From assembly GCF_025149465.1 (NCBI RefSeq), contig NZ_CP102275.1, forward strand, positions 2,181,596 through 2,245,595: 64,000 nucleotides of DNA, written 5' to 3'. Below, one piece after another: positions 26,414 through 35,495 of the stretch. The stretch comes from Thomasclavelia spiroformis DSM 1552 (GTDB lineage: Bacteria; Bacillota_I; Bacilli_A; Erysipelotrichales; Coprobacillaceae). The notes beneath the pieces are model-generated. The model had not been told where the DNA came from. It made no database searches and worked only from the letters and a program-made list of their open reading frames with translations. Positions within the stretch are counted from its first letter, which is position 1. The number at the start of each line of letters is the position of its first letter. The translations under genes and the position numbers were made by a program.

Positions 26414-26710
26414 ATGATGATGACTAAACCAACATTTACAGATGAATTTAAACAGGGAGTTGTTCAATATGTTTTAGAACATCCTGATGAATCTAAAGTA
26501 GCTATAGCTAAACAGTTTGGTATTGCTGATAGCACTGTTCATAAATGGCTTAAAGATGCCAGTAGTAATGACGGCGTAATTAATTCAAGAGGAAGCGGTA
26601 ATTATTCAAGTGACGAAGCTAAAGAAATAGCCAGATTAAAAAAAGAACTGAAAGATACACAGGATGCTTTAGAAGTCCTAAAAAAGGCTATTGGCATACT
26701 GGGCAATTAA
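26414..26710 (+). CDS. IS3-family transposase OrfA
   Basis: OrfA begins at one of three consecutive ATGs (26414-26422) behind AAAAGGGG and gives about 98 residues. It has a helix-turn-helix (KVAIAKQFGIADSTVHKWLK, ~25-45) that binds the IS ends, and a C-terminal leucine-zipper-like helix (EIARLKKELKDTQDALEVLK). Near its end the A6G heptamer at 26680-26686 would allow -1 slippage into OrfB, making the OrfAB transposase. Confidence 0.9.
   Translation: MMMTKPTFTDEFKQGVVQYVLEHPDESKVAIAKQFGIADSTVHKWLKDASSNDGVINSRGSGNYSSDEAKEIARLKKELKDTQDALEVLKKAIGILGN
26680..26686 (+). other. Programmed -1 frameshift heptamer AAAAAAG
   Basis: The A6G heptamer lies in the orfA end region, and the -1 frame continues without a stop (KKGYWHTGQLTKQDLYKRIK) into orfB. 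IS150-type elements use such a site to make OrfAB. Confidence 0.75.
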
Positions 26711-27593
26711 CTAAGCAGGATCTTTATAAAAGGATAAAAGAAAAATCTAAAAAAGATAAACAGACTTCAGTTACCGGTATGCTAAAAAAATTACAACTGA
26801 GTAAATCAGGATATTATGAATATTTGAAAAGAAAACCATGTAAACAAAAAATCAGAAAAGCTAGAATCACAGAAAGAATCAAGAAGATCTATAAGGATTC
26901 AAAAGAAATATATGGAGCTCCTAAAATAACTGAAATACTAAAAAAGAGGGAGAAAAAATAAGTGAAAAATATGTAGGAAACATAATGAGGGAAAACAATA
27001 TTAAAGCTCATTATATCAAACCATATACAATAACAACAAAAGACTGTGATTTTTCAAATAAACTAAAAAATATTCTAAACCGAGATTTTAATCCAAAAGC
27101 ACCAAATCAGGCATGGTGTACTGATATAACATATATCTGGACAGCAGATGAAGGATTTGTATATTTAACCAGTATAATGGATCTCTATTCAAGAAAAATA
27201 ATAGCATGGACATTAAGCAAAACATTAGAAGTAGATGAAGTATTAAAATGTCTGGAAACAGCTAAAAAAAGAAGAAAAAGCGCAAAACCAATAGTAATCC
27301 ATGCAGATCGCGGAGTGCACTATACATCGAAGAAATACAAAAGATTAACTAAGCAGATGAAAAGAAGCTATTCACAAAAAGGAACACCGTGGGATAATGC
27401 GTGTATAGAATCATATCATGCATTGATAAAAAGGGAATGGCTGAACAGATTTAAGATTATAAATTATAATCATGCATATAAGCTGGTATTTGAATACATA
27501 GAAGGATTTTATAATACAATAAGAGTACATTCACATTGTGATTATAAATCACCTAATGAATATGAGCATGATTATTTAATTAGTATCAATTAA
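26683..27593 (+). pseudogene. IS3-family transposase OrfB, frameshifted
   Basis: OrfB continues the -1 frame of orfA but stops at 26961, and the rest (from 26985) lies in another frame. One extra A in the A5 run at 26941-26945 restores a continuous protein (ILKKEGEKISEKYVG). The DDE catalytic core is complete in the second part: WCTDITYIW, HADRGVHYTS and GTPWDNACIESYHALIKREW. The defect would inactivate this copy unless it is a sequence error. Confidence 0.88.
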
Positions 27594-27638
27594 TTAAATT
27601 TCTTACATTTATGTAGTCCAAAATCTTGACATAGTACC

Positions 27639-28244
27639 AAGTCTTGAATGGTTGACTGTATCAAAGTACTTCTCTAAATCTAGGTCTACTGTATATCGAT
27701 ATCCTTCATTGGCGTATTCGACTACTTTTCTTACTGCTTGATGGGCATTTCTTCTTGGTCGGAACCCATAACTATTGTCACTGAATTGGGGTTCAAATAT
27801 TGGTGTCAGTACCTGTACTATCGCCTGTTGTATGACCCTATCCGTCACTGTTGGAATTCCTAACTCTCTTTTCTTTCCGTTATCTTTTGGTATTTCTACT
27901 CTTTTAACGGCTTGTGGACTATAATGTCCCTCCATGATAAGTTTCTTTAGATAAGACCAGTGTTGTGCGAAATGCGTACGAACTTCTGCGACTTGCATTT
28001 TATCTACACCACCACTTCCCTTATTACTCATAACCCTTTGGATTGCCTTTTCTATATTGGCATCCTCCATAATTGTTTCAAGTAACTTCTCATGTACTAC
28101 AAATCTATTGGTGTTCTTCGTATGTGATATCTCTTGTTTTGATGTAGGATACACTTCTCCACTATTGTCGTATTCCGTACTATCTTCATAGAGTAAGCCT
28201 AATGATAGTTGACAGTATCCTATTTTATCTTGAGTATCTTTCAT
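27639..28244 (-). pseudogene. ltrA: Group II intron reverse transcriptase/maturase, N-terminal part
   Basis: About 200 N-terminal residues of the maturase. RT blocks are visible: NKGSGGVDKMQV, RVEIPKDNGKKRELGIPTV, GFRPRRNAHQAV and the catalytic DLDLEKYFDTVNHSRL. Translation then runs into IS sequence and stops at 27609. The missing part is at 25502-26317. The start ATG 28244 has an AAGGAGG-type site (cacctcctta) upstream within intron domain IV. Confidence 0.92.
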
Positions 28245-28647
28245 TTCCAGTTCACCTCCTTATGTTCGGTCCTTCGCTAGATAACCATTACAGTTATCAT
28301 CATCACTACTATGACCTCGGCTGACTTCCTAGGACAAACGTTTCCACCATGATTACATTTTCATCATGTTCCTAGGACCTCCCACGGTAAGACATAACAC
28401 TTTCATCCTATGTACCCACTATCTTTACACTGCTTATTCCGTCGTACTATTGGACTTCGATTTGTTTAGCAATCTCATCCGATAAGCTTCTGCCTAAAAT
28501 AGTTCGTATTCCTTGGGTCAGGACTTTGCCTCCAACTTCCTCCCGTTCACACCTTACGATGGATACCTTGTCTTCGGCTAGTGGTTGGTAGTACGAAACC
28601 CCCACAGTGGACTTTCACCACCTAGTCTTATGTCATGCGTGGCACAC
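28245..28647 (-). ncRNA. Group II intron 5' RNA region (domains I-III)
   Basis: This 403-base stretch has no coding frame and begins with the intron 5' consensus GTGTGCC. Its position between the 5' splice site and the maturase start identifies it as the ribozyme domain I-III part. I did not assign the EBS loops. Confidence 0.7.
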
Positions 28648-28653
28648 TAATAT

Positions 28654-28677
28654 AAAAAACTCTTTAAAGAGTTTTTT
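28654..28677 (-). terminator. Terminator of hcp and intron insertion landmark
   Basis: The perfect palindrome AAAAAACTCTTT/AAAGAGTTTTTT starts at the hcp stop codon. The intron 5' end is seven bases beyond it (minus direction). Confidence 0.9.
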
Positions 28678-30254
28678 TATTGAAAAAATAATTTCATATC
28701 TTCATCAACACTACCAATTGGTAAAATATTAAAATGTTCAACCAAAAAATTTAAAACATTTTTTGAAAGAAATGCTGGTAAAGTTGGTCCTAAATGAATA
28801 TTTTTAACACCTAAAGAGAGTAACGCTAATAAAACTATAACTGCTTTTTGTTCGTACCAGGCAATATTATAAATAATCGGTAGATCATTTATATCTTCTA
28901 AACCAAATGCTTCTTTTAATTTCAAAGCAATTAGTGCAAGTGAATAAGAATCATTACATTGTCCAGCATCTAATACACGATAAATTCCATCAATTGTTCC
29001 TAAATCTAATTTGTTGTATTTATATTTTGCACACCCAGCAGTTAAAATAACTGTATCTTGTGGCAATTTTTTTGCAAACTCTTGATAATAACTTCGTGAT
29101 TGTTGACGTCCATCACATCCTGCCATCACTACAAACTTTTTAATTTTACCAGTTTTAACAGCTTCAATAATTTGATCTGTTAAAGCTAATACTTGATGGT
29201 GTCCAAATCCACCTGTCAATGTCCCTGTTTCTAATTGTCGAGGTGCTTTACATAATTTAGCGTGTTCAATTATTTTTGAAAAATCCTTAGTTTTATCATC
29301 TTTTTCATCAATATGGTAGCATCCTTCAAAGCCAACTGCACCAGTTGTATATACACGGTCTTTATAACTCTCTTTTGGTGGAACTAAACAATTTGTTGTT
29401 AAAAGAATTGGTCCATTAAATGCTTCAAATTCTTCTTTTTGCTTCCACCATGCATTTCCATAATTACCTATAAAATGATCATATTTTTTAAAAAACGGAT
29501 AATAATGAGCTGGTAACATTTCTGAATGTGTATAAATATCAACACCTGCATCTTTACTTTGTTCCAATAACATTTCTAAATCTTTTAAATCATGACCAGA
29601 TACAAGTATTCCTGGTCTATCTCTTACTCCTAAATTCACTTTAGTAATTTCAGGATTTCCATAAGTAGTTGTATTCGCCTTATCTAATAGTGCCATTACT
29701 TCTACACCCATTTGTCCTTCTAGAGTTAATAATTCAATTAACTTTTCAGCTGAAATATCTTCTAATAATAAAGCTAGTGTATCTTGTATAAATTGATTAA
29801 TTTCTTTACTTCGATATCCTAAAGCATTTGCATGTTTGTTATAAGCAGCCATACCTTTTAATCCATAAGTAATAAGTTCTTTAAGACTTCTAATATCTTC
29901 GTCTTTTTGATCTAAAATACTTATCTTATTTTCTAAAGAAATATTTATCGATGGATCAAAATGATTTATCATATTGACTGTTTTAGTAATTGCATCATTA
30001 ATTTTACGATTATCAAAATTTGCATTTGTAATTGTAATAAATAAATTAGTATTAATTTGATTTTCATATTCTTCTTCAATAACTATTCCATTATTTCGAA
30101 CATCTTTTAATACTTTTGCAAATAATTTTGTTACATATATTAATTTATCTTGAAGATTTGCTGTTTTTGGTTGTTTTCCACAAATCCCAACTTTTGTACA
30201 GCCTTTATTCATTGCTGTCTCTTGGCATTGAAAACAAAACATTTTTTCTACCAT
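28677..30254 (-). CDS. hcp: Hybrid cluster protein (hydroxylamine reductase)
   Basis: The 525-residue protein has the N-terminal cysteine set for the Fe-S cluster (Cys7, Cys10, Cys19, Cys25 in [20 protein letters not shown]). Hybrid-cluster ligand motifs include [23 protein letters not shown]-like [17 protein letters not shown] and GQCNDSYS. Hcp reduces hydroxylamine or NO-derived species and protects anaerobes against nitrosative stress. AAGGAGG precedes ATG 30254. A Crp/Fnr regulator is divergent from it with an 86-bp shared control region. Its terminator is the landing site of the group II intron. Confidence 0.96.
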   Translation of the reverse strand: MVEKMFCFQCQETAMNKGCTKVGICGKQPKTANLQDKLIYVTKLFAKVLKDVRNNGIVIEEEYENQINTNLFITITNANFDNRKINDAITKTVNMINHFDPSINISLENKISILDQKDEDIRSLKELITYGLKGMAAYNKHANALGYRSKEINQFIQDTLALLLEDISAEKLIELLTLEGQMGVEVMALLDKANTTTYGNPEITKVNLGVRDRPGILVSGHDLKDLEMLLEQSKDAGVDIYTHSEMLPAHYYPFFKKYDHFIGNYGNAWWKQKEEFEAFNGPILLTTNCLVPPKESYKDRVYTTGAVGFEGCYHIDEKDDKTKDFSKIIEHAKLCKAPRQLETGTLTGGFGHHQVLALTDQIIEAVKTGKIKKFVVMAGCDGRQQSRSYYQEFAKKLPQDTVILTAGCAKYKYNKLDLGTIDGIYRVLDAGQCNDSYSLALIALKLKEAFGLEDINDLPIIYNIAWYEQKAVIVLLALLSLGVKNIHLGPTLPAFLSKNVLNFLVEHFNILPIGSVDEDMKLFFQ

Positions 30255-30282
30255 TATACATCCTCCTTGACTTCTACATTAA

Positions 30283-30325
30283 AAATATATTACATTTATG
30301 ATATATTTTCGGTTGTTTTTACAAC
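30283..30325. promoter_or_regulatory. Candidate operator region between hcp and its Crp/Fnr regulator
   Basis: Two inverted repeats lie in the 86-bp divergent gap: AAATATAT (30283-30290) with ATATATTT (30301-30308), and GTTGT (30312-30316) with ACAAC (30321-30325). Either could bind the Crp/Fnr dimer; the second is next to the regulator's ribosome binding site. Confidence 0.45.
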
Positions 30326-30340
30326 AAAAGGAGAATTATT

Positions 30341-30988
30341 TTGGAAAATTTAGAAAATAATTTATTATTTAAAAACATTAATAAAAATGATCTTCCACTT
30401 CTTTTAAAATGCTTACAAGCTAACAAAATAACATATCAAAAAGATCAAACTATTATTCATCAAGGGCAAAACATTAATGAAATAGGTATTTTATTAAGTG
30501 GCAAAGCGCATGTTATTAATAATGATTATTGGGGTAATCAAACAATTATTAAAGAAATTGATATTGGTGAATTATTTGGTGAAGCATATGCTTTTTTACC
30601 AAAACAAAATACGATGATTTCAATTATTGCCAAAGAAAAATGTGAAGTTCTATATCTAAACATCTCAAAAATTATTTTCTCATGTAACAAAAATTGTCAT
30701 TATCATCATCTGTTTATTCAAAATTTACTTATTGCCACTTCACAAAAAAACATAATGCTCACACAAAAAATTAATCACATAACCAAAAGAACTACTCGTG
30801 AAAAAATTTTGGCTTATCTATCAGATTTATCAAAAATTCATAACTCCAATGCTTTTAACATACCGTTTAATCGCCAACAATTAGCAAATTACTTAGCAGT
30901 TGATCGTAGTGCACTTTCATTTGAATTAAGTAAAATGCAAAAAGAAGGAATAATTCGTTATAAGAAAAATTATTTTGAATTACTTTAA
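30341..30988 (+). CDS. Crp/Fnr-family regulator, probably of hcp
   Basis: The start is TTG 30341, selected by AAAGGAG ten bases upstream; no ATG is available before conserved sequence. The 215-residue protein has a cyclic-nucleotide-binding-like beta roll (~25-120, GILLSGKAHVI, GELFGEAYAF) and a C-terminal winged helix (FNRQQLANYLAVDRSALSFE, ~175-195). Cysteines at SCNKNCHYHH might bind metal or sense NO, but this is only an inference. The divergent position suggests HcpR-like control of hcp. Confidence 0.9.
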   Translation: MENLENNLLFKNINKNDLPLLLKCLQANKITYQKDQTIIHQGQNINEIGILLSGKAHVINNDYWGNQTIIKEIDIGELFGEAYAFLPKQNTMISIIAKEKCEVLYLNISKIIFSCNKNCHYHHLFIQNLLIATSQKNIMLTQKINHITKRTTREKILAYLSDLSKIHNSNAFNIPFNRQQLANYLAVDRSALSFELSKMQKEGIIRYKKNYFELL

Positions 30989-31023
30989 TATAAAAAGCTC
31001 AAACTTTTGAGCTTTTTATATTA
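30987..31023. terminator. Bidirectional terminator
   Basis: AATATAAAAAGCTCAAA pairs with TTTTGAGCTTTTTATATT between the Crp/Fnr gene and the converging DUF3307 gene. Confidence 0.9.
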
Positions 31024-31756
31024 AAGAAACCACTAATACACAAATCGTACTTAACAATGTACCTAATAAGTAGTATTCTGCAAATTTTTGATCCTCAGCA
31101 ATTTTATTATATCGAGCAATAGATTTAGCAGTTAAAACAAGTCCTACCGATGAATATTGTTTAATTGATAAAAAGAACAACATAATAATTCTTTCTACTG
31201 TACCAATCATTCTACCTGCTTTAATTGTATCATCTTTCTTTTTATCTTCGGGTTTATAATCATTCATAATCAAAGCAATAAAAATATTTATAGGTTTATG
31301 AATAAGTAATAGTTTTAATACAAGTGATAAAAGTGATTCTATTGGAATTTCCATGGTCACTAACACATCGTTAATAAAAGCATTATATTTATAAACTTCA
31401 CCTGATTTTAGTGCATAATAGGAAATAAACACCAAAATTAATAGATGAATTATTTGATCAATTATAAATACATATTTATCATAAAAATTATTTTTTAAAT
31501 ATTTTTTTACAATATAGTATTTAGTAATATCAATAACTGCATGTCCGATTATAAATAACCATAAAAGCGAATATGAAAAATTAGGAACTAATAGCTTAAC
31601 TAAAACAAAACTAATTACTCCATATATAATACAATGATAACTAACCCACTTTAACTTCTTTACTTTCTTTCTTGCTGTAGTTTGACTTTGAAAATAAAAA
31701 TCACCTAATATATGTACAAATAACAAAAGAAAAAATATCGATCTAAAATCTAACAT
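31016..31756 (-). CDS. DUF3307 membrane protein (SatD partner)
   Basis: The 246-residue protein has about six membrane helices, with the DUF3307 signature VHILGDFYFQSQTTA near residues 14-28 and GHAVIDITKYY near 73-83. It overlaps the upstream SatD gene by 14 bp, an arrangement seen for satD and its neighbour in streptococci. Its role is unknown. Confidence 0.87.
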   Translation of the reverse strand: MLDFRSIFFLLLFVHILGDFYFQSQTTARKKVKKLKWVSYHCIIYGVISFVLVKLLVPNFSYSLLWLFIIGHAVIDITKYYIVKKYLKNNFYDKYVFIIDQIIHLLILVFISYYALKSGEVYKYNAFINDVLVTMEIPIESLLSLVLKLLLIHKPINIFIALIMNDYKPEDKKKDDTIKAGRMIGTVERIIMLFFLSIKQYSSVGLVLTAKSIARYNKIAEDQKFAEYYLLGTLLSTICVLVVSLI

Positions 31757-32435
31757 TATGATTCACCTCACTAAAAATCACATTCACTGCATCAAACGCT
31801 TCTTTAAAAGCATAGTAATGTGATTTTGCTAAAATTTGTTGAATATTAGAAGGTGTTACATTAAATTGGATAGAAGCCTTTGTTTGATTTACTTTTTCAA
31901 ATATCAAATAATTTATTATTTCTCTTTGTTTATCTGTCCACTTTGTTTCAATACTATAAAGTAATTTAAAAATTGTATTTAAAGATAGCTCTTGTAACTT
32001 ATTATCCCCATCTATCTTTACTTGAATATCAACTTGTGACTTTTCTTTTTTTCTCTCAGATTTTTTTAAAGTTTCTATACTTTCTCTAGCTTTATAATAG
32101 CCTGGACCATCAGCACCAATAGAAATTTCAGAATTTATTTTTGTGGAAATTGAACCTATTCCTATCCCAAATCTTATTTTTACGGGATAAATTTCTTTTT
32201 TGATATATTGGATTATTTCCATAATATTATTACCTGTAGTTAATAGACCTTGAAATTCATCTCCTAATGTAATTGTAAATTTAGAAGCAATACAATCGCT
32301 ATATTTTAGATTAATATTATCTAATATTTTTTTTAAATGTTCTTGAATTGCTCCTCTATCTACTATTTTTTTAGAATTCTTAATATCTCCAATGATTGCA
32401 ATATAAGGCTCATTAAGGAAATTAAAAAACATCAT
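31743..32435 (-). CDS. SatD-family protein
   Basis: The 230-residue cytosolic protein matches SatD: AIIGDIKNSKKI at the N-terminus, TLGDEFQGLL near 65-74 and RFGIGIGSISTKI near 93-105. A C-terminal helix-turn-helix-like segment (NQTKASIQFNVTPSNIQQIL) may bind nucleic acid. SatD was named from an acid-tolerance locus of Streptococcus mutans. An AAGGAGG lies upstream of the start. Confidence 0.87.
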   Translation of the reverse strand: MMFFNFLNEPYIAIIGDIKNSKKIVDRGAIQEHLKKILDNINLKYSDCIASKFTITLGDEFQGLLTTGNNIMEIIQYIKKEIYPVKIRFGIGIGSISTKINSEISIGADGPGYYKARESIETLKKSERKKEKSQVDIQVKIDGDNKLQELSLNTIFKLLYSIETKWTDKQREIINYLIFEKVNQTKASIQFNVTPSNIQQILAKSHYYAFKEAFDAVNVIFSEVNHNVRF

Positions 32436-32485
32436 ATTAATTACCTCCTTAATAATATTATAGTATTTAAATAGATAAAATCAAT

Positions 32486-32540
32486 AATTACAAGCCAAAT
32501 AACTAACAATCTCTAAATATTAGCTATTTAACTTGTAATT
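32486..32540. repeat. Long palindromic hairpin
   Basis: AATTACAAG, AAATA and CTAA on the left pair with TTAG, TATTT and CTTGTAATT on the right, with only symmetric internal mismatches. There is no T-run. Part of the right arm (TTAGCTATTTAACTTRTAATT) recurs at 33471-33491. It lies in the 298-bp gap 32436-32733, where I see no gene. Confidence 0.7.
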
Positions 32541-32733
32541 TAAAATTATATTTTTATGCTAATTTATAACAATATCAAGAAGATTAAAATTATAGTATTT
32601 AATATATTCATCACATATTTAAAATTAAATTCTAAATAAACTAATATTTTAAAACAAAATAAATTACATACACCCAACTAAGTAAAACCTGATTTTACAG
32701 TTTTATGTACTATTTGTTTACTTTCGTTCATAC

Positions 32734-33138
32734 TTACCTTCTTTGTTTTATTTTATCAATAAAGTTATCATTATTTTTTAATGAAATATAAAAATCTTTT
32801 TGAGTAGTAATAAGATGAATTCGATCAAGTGAATTTGCTGATGAAGCTATTGAATTATTGCTTTTTTCGATTTTTAAAATATCTTTAATAAATATCTTTT
32901 CTTTACCAAAGCCATAATAAAATATAAAGTAATCATCATATAATTCAACTCTATTTCTTATTAATACAGGAATCCAAATAATATTAAAACTATAATAAAA
33001 CACCCATATTAATAGCCACCAATTATTATAAAGATTCTCTTTATCATCTGTAAAAAAATATATTCCTATAGGCAATAAATTATAAAACACAAAAACTAAT
33101 ATCAACCAAATATCATTTTTACCTTTATATCTTTCCAT
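32734..33138 (-). CDS. Membrane protein with bacterial PH domain (YyaB-like)
   Basis: The 134-residue protein has two N-terminal membrane helices (WLILVFVFYNLLPIGIYFF and WLLIWVFYYSFNIIWIPVLI). A C-terminal small beta domain follows (RVELYDDYFIFYYGFGKEK, ISLKNNDNFIDKI), typical of YyaB-like bPH proteins. Function is unknown. It lies 24 bp behind the DUF3781 gene and may be in the same transcript. Confidence 0.8.
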   Translation of the reverse strand: MERYKGKNDIWLILVFVFYNLLPIGIYFFTDDKENLYNNWWLLIWVFYYSFNIIWIPVLIRNRVELYDDYFIFYYGFGKEKIFIKDILKIEKSNNSIASSANSLDRIHLITTQKDFYISLKNNDNFIDKIKQRR

Positions 33139-33162
33139 AAGTATTCCCCTATAAATTTAATA

Positions 33163-33417
33163 CTAGCAATTATTTTCTTTATGTGCAGTAATAATAGTAT
33201 AGCTACTACCATTTACAGTTATTTTATAATTATCAATAAATACGTAATAATTTTTCCCTTTTTTTATAATCAAAGCATTACTATCAGTAATTTTATTTTT
33301 ACACCATTGAACAACATCATCAGTATCTAAATTAAGGTTTTTTCTTATTCTAATTATTCCTAATTCCGTTGTATGTAATTTATTTATATTTTCCAATAAA
33401 TCATCGCTAAAATTCAT
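33163..33417 (-). CDS. DUF3781 protein
   Basis: The 84-residue cytosolic protein carries the family pattern KLHTTELGIIRIRKNLNL, DDVVQWCK and ITVNGSSYTIITAHK over its whole length. No function is known. AGGAGG lies just before ATG 33417. Confidence 0.88.
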   Translation of the reverse strand: MNFSDDLLENINKLHTTELGIIRIRKNLNLDTDDVVQWCKNKITDSNALIIKKGKNYYVFIDNYKITVNGSSYTIITAHKENNC

Positions 33418-33536
33418 AGTTCCTCCTAATAGTCACTTAAATATAATTAAGATATTTTATAACGTAGTTATTAGCTATTTAACTTATAATTATAAATTTT
33501 TAGTCATTTAACTAAAATATTTTTAATCAATAAATT

Positions 33537-34055
33537 TTATTGATTTTGATACTTCAATGCTTCAGCTTGGTATTTCTTTACAAATGCATCTTTGCCATCA
33601 CAATAGCCTTCAATATCATTTGGATATTTTTTAGCAAGTTCTTTTTTTAAATTAGCATAAGCTTCTTTTACATCATCATGTTTATTTAAATAATCGCGAA
33701 AAGCCAAATGACGTGTTATATTTTCAGTATCATTCTTTGAAAAAATATGAATATGATGTGTATGCTCATTTGCACCCTTATATAAATATCTTCTACCAGT
33801 AATCCCGTATTCTCCCATATATACATATCCAATCTTTTCAAATTCAGATGCAACTGCATCAACCGCATCTAAACTTTCAACAACAGGCATAATATCAATA
33901 ATCGGTTTTGCATCAAGACCTACAATAGATGTACTGCCTATATGATGAATCGCAATACAATTTTCACCAAGAATTTCTTTAATTATCTTTGCCTCATTTT
34001 CAAACATTTGAGGCCAAGCTGGATTATATTTTGTTACAATGACATGTTGTCGCAT
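33537..34055 (-). CDS. GrpB/UPF0157 family nucleotidyltransferase-like protein
   Basis: A GTG at 34064 is within the AAAGGGG ribosome binding site, so ATG 34055 (eight-base spacing) is preferred, giving 172 residues. The signature IHHIGSTSIVGLDAKPIIDI near 35-54 places it in the GrpB family, which has a nucleotidyltransferase-like fold. HTHHIHIF is also characteristic. The biological role is unclear. Confidence 0.92.
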   Translation of the reverse strand: MRQHVIVTKYNPAWPQMFENEAKIIKEILGENCIAIHHIGSTSIVGLDAKPIIDIMPVVESLDAVDAVASEFEKIGYVYMGEYGITGRRYLYKGANEHTHHIHIFSKNDTENITRHLAFRDYLNKHDDVKEAYANLKKELAKKYPNDIEGYCDGKDAFVKKYQAEALKYQNQ

Positions 34056-34145
34056 TATTTTCACCCCTTTAAATTCTACTTTACAATCTATACATACATT
34101 ATATCTTTTCTATAATAAAATATCCACAACTTACAAGGTCGCTAT

Positions 34146-34215
34146 AAAATATCAGTAGGCGTATACTTTTTGTTCAACTGATATTTTTTGGTTTCCTTCC
34201 CTCAAAAAAACCTAC
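34146..34215 (+). other. Orphan hairpin pair in a gene-free stretch
   Basis: The stretch 34056-34566 has no credible gene. It holds AAAATATCAGT/ACTGATATTTTTT (about 34147-34188), a terminator-like stem without an upstream plus-strand gene. Next comes GGTTT/AAACC (about 34190-34212) with loop CCTTCCCTC. A TATAAT at about 34111 could start a short RNA. The C-rich loop recalls the small RNAs at 2.1-2.5 kb. Confidence 0.35.
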
Positions 34216-34566
34216 CACCATAAATACACGTTTTGTTTATTTCATATATCTATAGCGATAGGATCATATCAATCTCTATAGTGACTTTTATCATCAAATA
34301 ATGTTTAGATATATTCAGCTATTCTATTCTCTATGTGTTTATAATTTTTTATCACAATAAATAAAATATTAAAACAACCATTCCATTAACAATAAAAAAA
34401 TATTTTACTCATATCATTTATAAATACAATAATTCTAAAAATTACTATTGATTGAGCTAAAGGCAAGCAATAACTGACACATTGAATGCCAAAAGGAAAA
34501 TCTCTACTATAAATTCCCATTTTTTTATAACTACCTTCACAGTAATTATAAACATATCCAAATCCA

Positions 34567-34998
34567 TTATTGTTTATCTAATAGAATATCAGCCAAAAAA
34601 GGCACTATTTTTTCAGTATTCAAATCTTCTAAAGAAGATATTAACCTATATTCTGTATGTTCTTCAGGATCAAGCTTAATAATCGGTAAACAACCTGTTT
34701 CTTTTAATGAACATTTATAAACTAGTCTAGTAAACATTATATTCTTACTTTTATCATAATTACTATCTTCATGAATAATCTGTTTGATATTTACATCTAA
34801 ACCTACCTCTTCTTTTATTTCTCTCACCAAGGCTTCAACAGGTGTTTCATAATCCTCTACTGATCCTCCTGGAATATCCCAATATTTAGGAAATACATTA
34901 GGTTTACCTCTTTTTATAGCACTTCTTTTTATAACAATATATTTTTCATCAATTATTATTAATCCATGAACTATTAATTTATTTTTAAAAATCTCCAT
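34567..34998 (-). CDS. NUDIX hydrolase
   Basis: The frame is open from 35025, but GGAGG lies five bases before ATG 34998, which is preferred (143 residues). The Nudix box is complete: GGSVEDYETPVEALVREI followed by KEEVGLD. It hydrolyses a nucleoside diphosphate linked to another group; the substrate is unknown. It stands alone. Confidence 0.92.
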   Translation of the reverse strand: MEIFKNKLIVHGLIIIDEKYIVIKRSAIKRGKPNVFPKYWDIPGGSVEDYETPVEALVREIKEEVGLDVNIKQIIHEDSNYDKSKNIMFTRLVYKCSLKETGCLPIIKLDPEEHTEYRLISSLEDLNTEKIVPFLADILLDKQ

Positions 34999-35429
34999 AT
35001 TTTCCTCCATTTCCGTCCAACACAAACATGCGATAAAAATTTTAATTTATCATTAATCCAAATAAATTTAGGATATTACTATTCAATTTGCTTTTTTTCG
35101 TAAGCAATATCTATTATGTCTTTATTTTTTTTGATTAATAACAAATTTTATTTTCACACTTAACCCTCCTAGTAATTAATTTTTTAATTATAATAAGAAT
35201 ATTTCAATACCCTAAAATGTAAATTCAAGGTTTTCATCTTATAATCATGAAATAAAGTATAATTCTATTATAAACTCAATTTAATACACTTGAAAACAAA
35301 ACATCTGCTATATATACAATAAAATAATCATAATAAACTCTCTTTTACTTCATTAAAACAAATCATAGATATATAAAAACTTGTAATAACATACTACTTA
35401 AACAAGTTGTAAATATTATGTATTAATAA

Positions 35430-35473
35430 AAAAAGAAGTATCTAAACTTATAACTAAGCCTAAATACTTCTTT
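35430..35473 (-). terminator. Terminator of rplM-rpsI
   Basis: AAGAAGTAT and ATACTTCTT enclose a 20-base loop, and the minus strand continues with seven T residues, 23 bases after the rpsI stop. The rest of 35026-35429 is AT-rich with no gene that I can see. Confidence 0.85.
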
Positions 35474-35495
35474 AACCTTCTCACAACAATTATTA

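Larger units (their letters stand above)
26318..27638 (+). mobile_element. IS3-family (IS150-like) insertion nested in the group II intron
   Basis: The element is about 1.32 kb and is flanked by the direct repeat AAG (26315-26317 and 27639-27641). Removing it and one repeat rejoins the maturase frame exactly (..NHSRL + IQILSQ..). It has the two-frame organisation of IS3 elements, with a -1 slippery heptamer. The ends share only an imperfect inverted repeat (CTGTACCAGTTAAATG against TTGGACTACATAAATG). If the duplication is AAGT the left end moves by one base. Confidence 0.88.
25433..28647 (-). mobile_element. Group II intron with reverse transcriptase, interrupted by an IS
   Basis: The minus strand starts with the intron 5' consensus GTGTG at 28647. 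The 3' end has domain V (GCCGTGTAGGG..ACGCACGGTG, about 25469-25502) and domain VI with a bulged A eight bases before the end (..TTAGCCCCTAT, end near 25433). Without the 1.3-kb IS and its duplicated AAG the intron is about 1.9 kb. It lies directly behind the hcp terminator hairpin (28654-28677), the insertion habit of bacterial class C introns. The reverse transcriptase is split by the IS, so the copy cannot move by itself. Confidence 0.88.

Noticed and set aside
34482-34679. Plus-strand 65-codon frame
   Set aside because: It is half antisense to the NUDIX gene, with no ribosome binding site.
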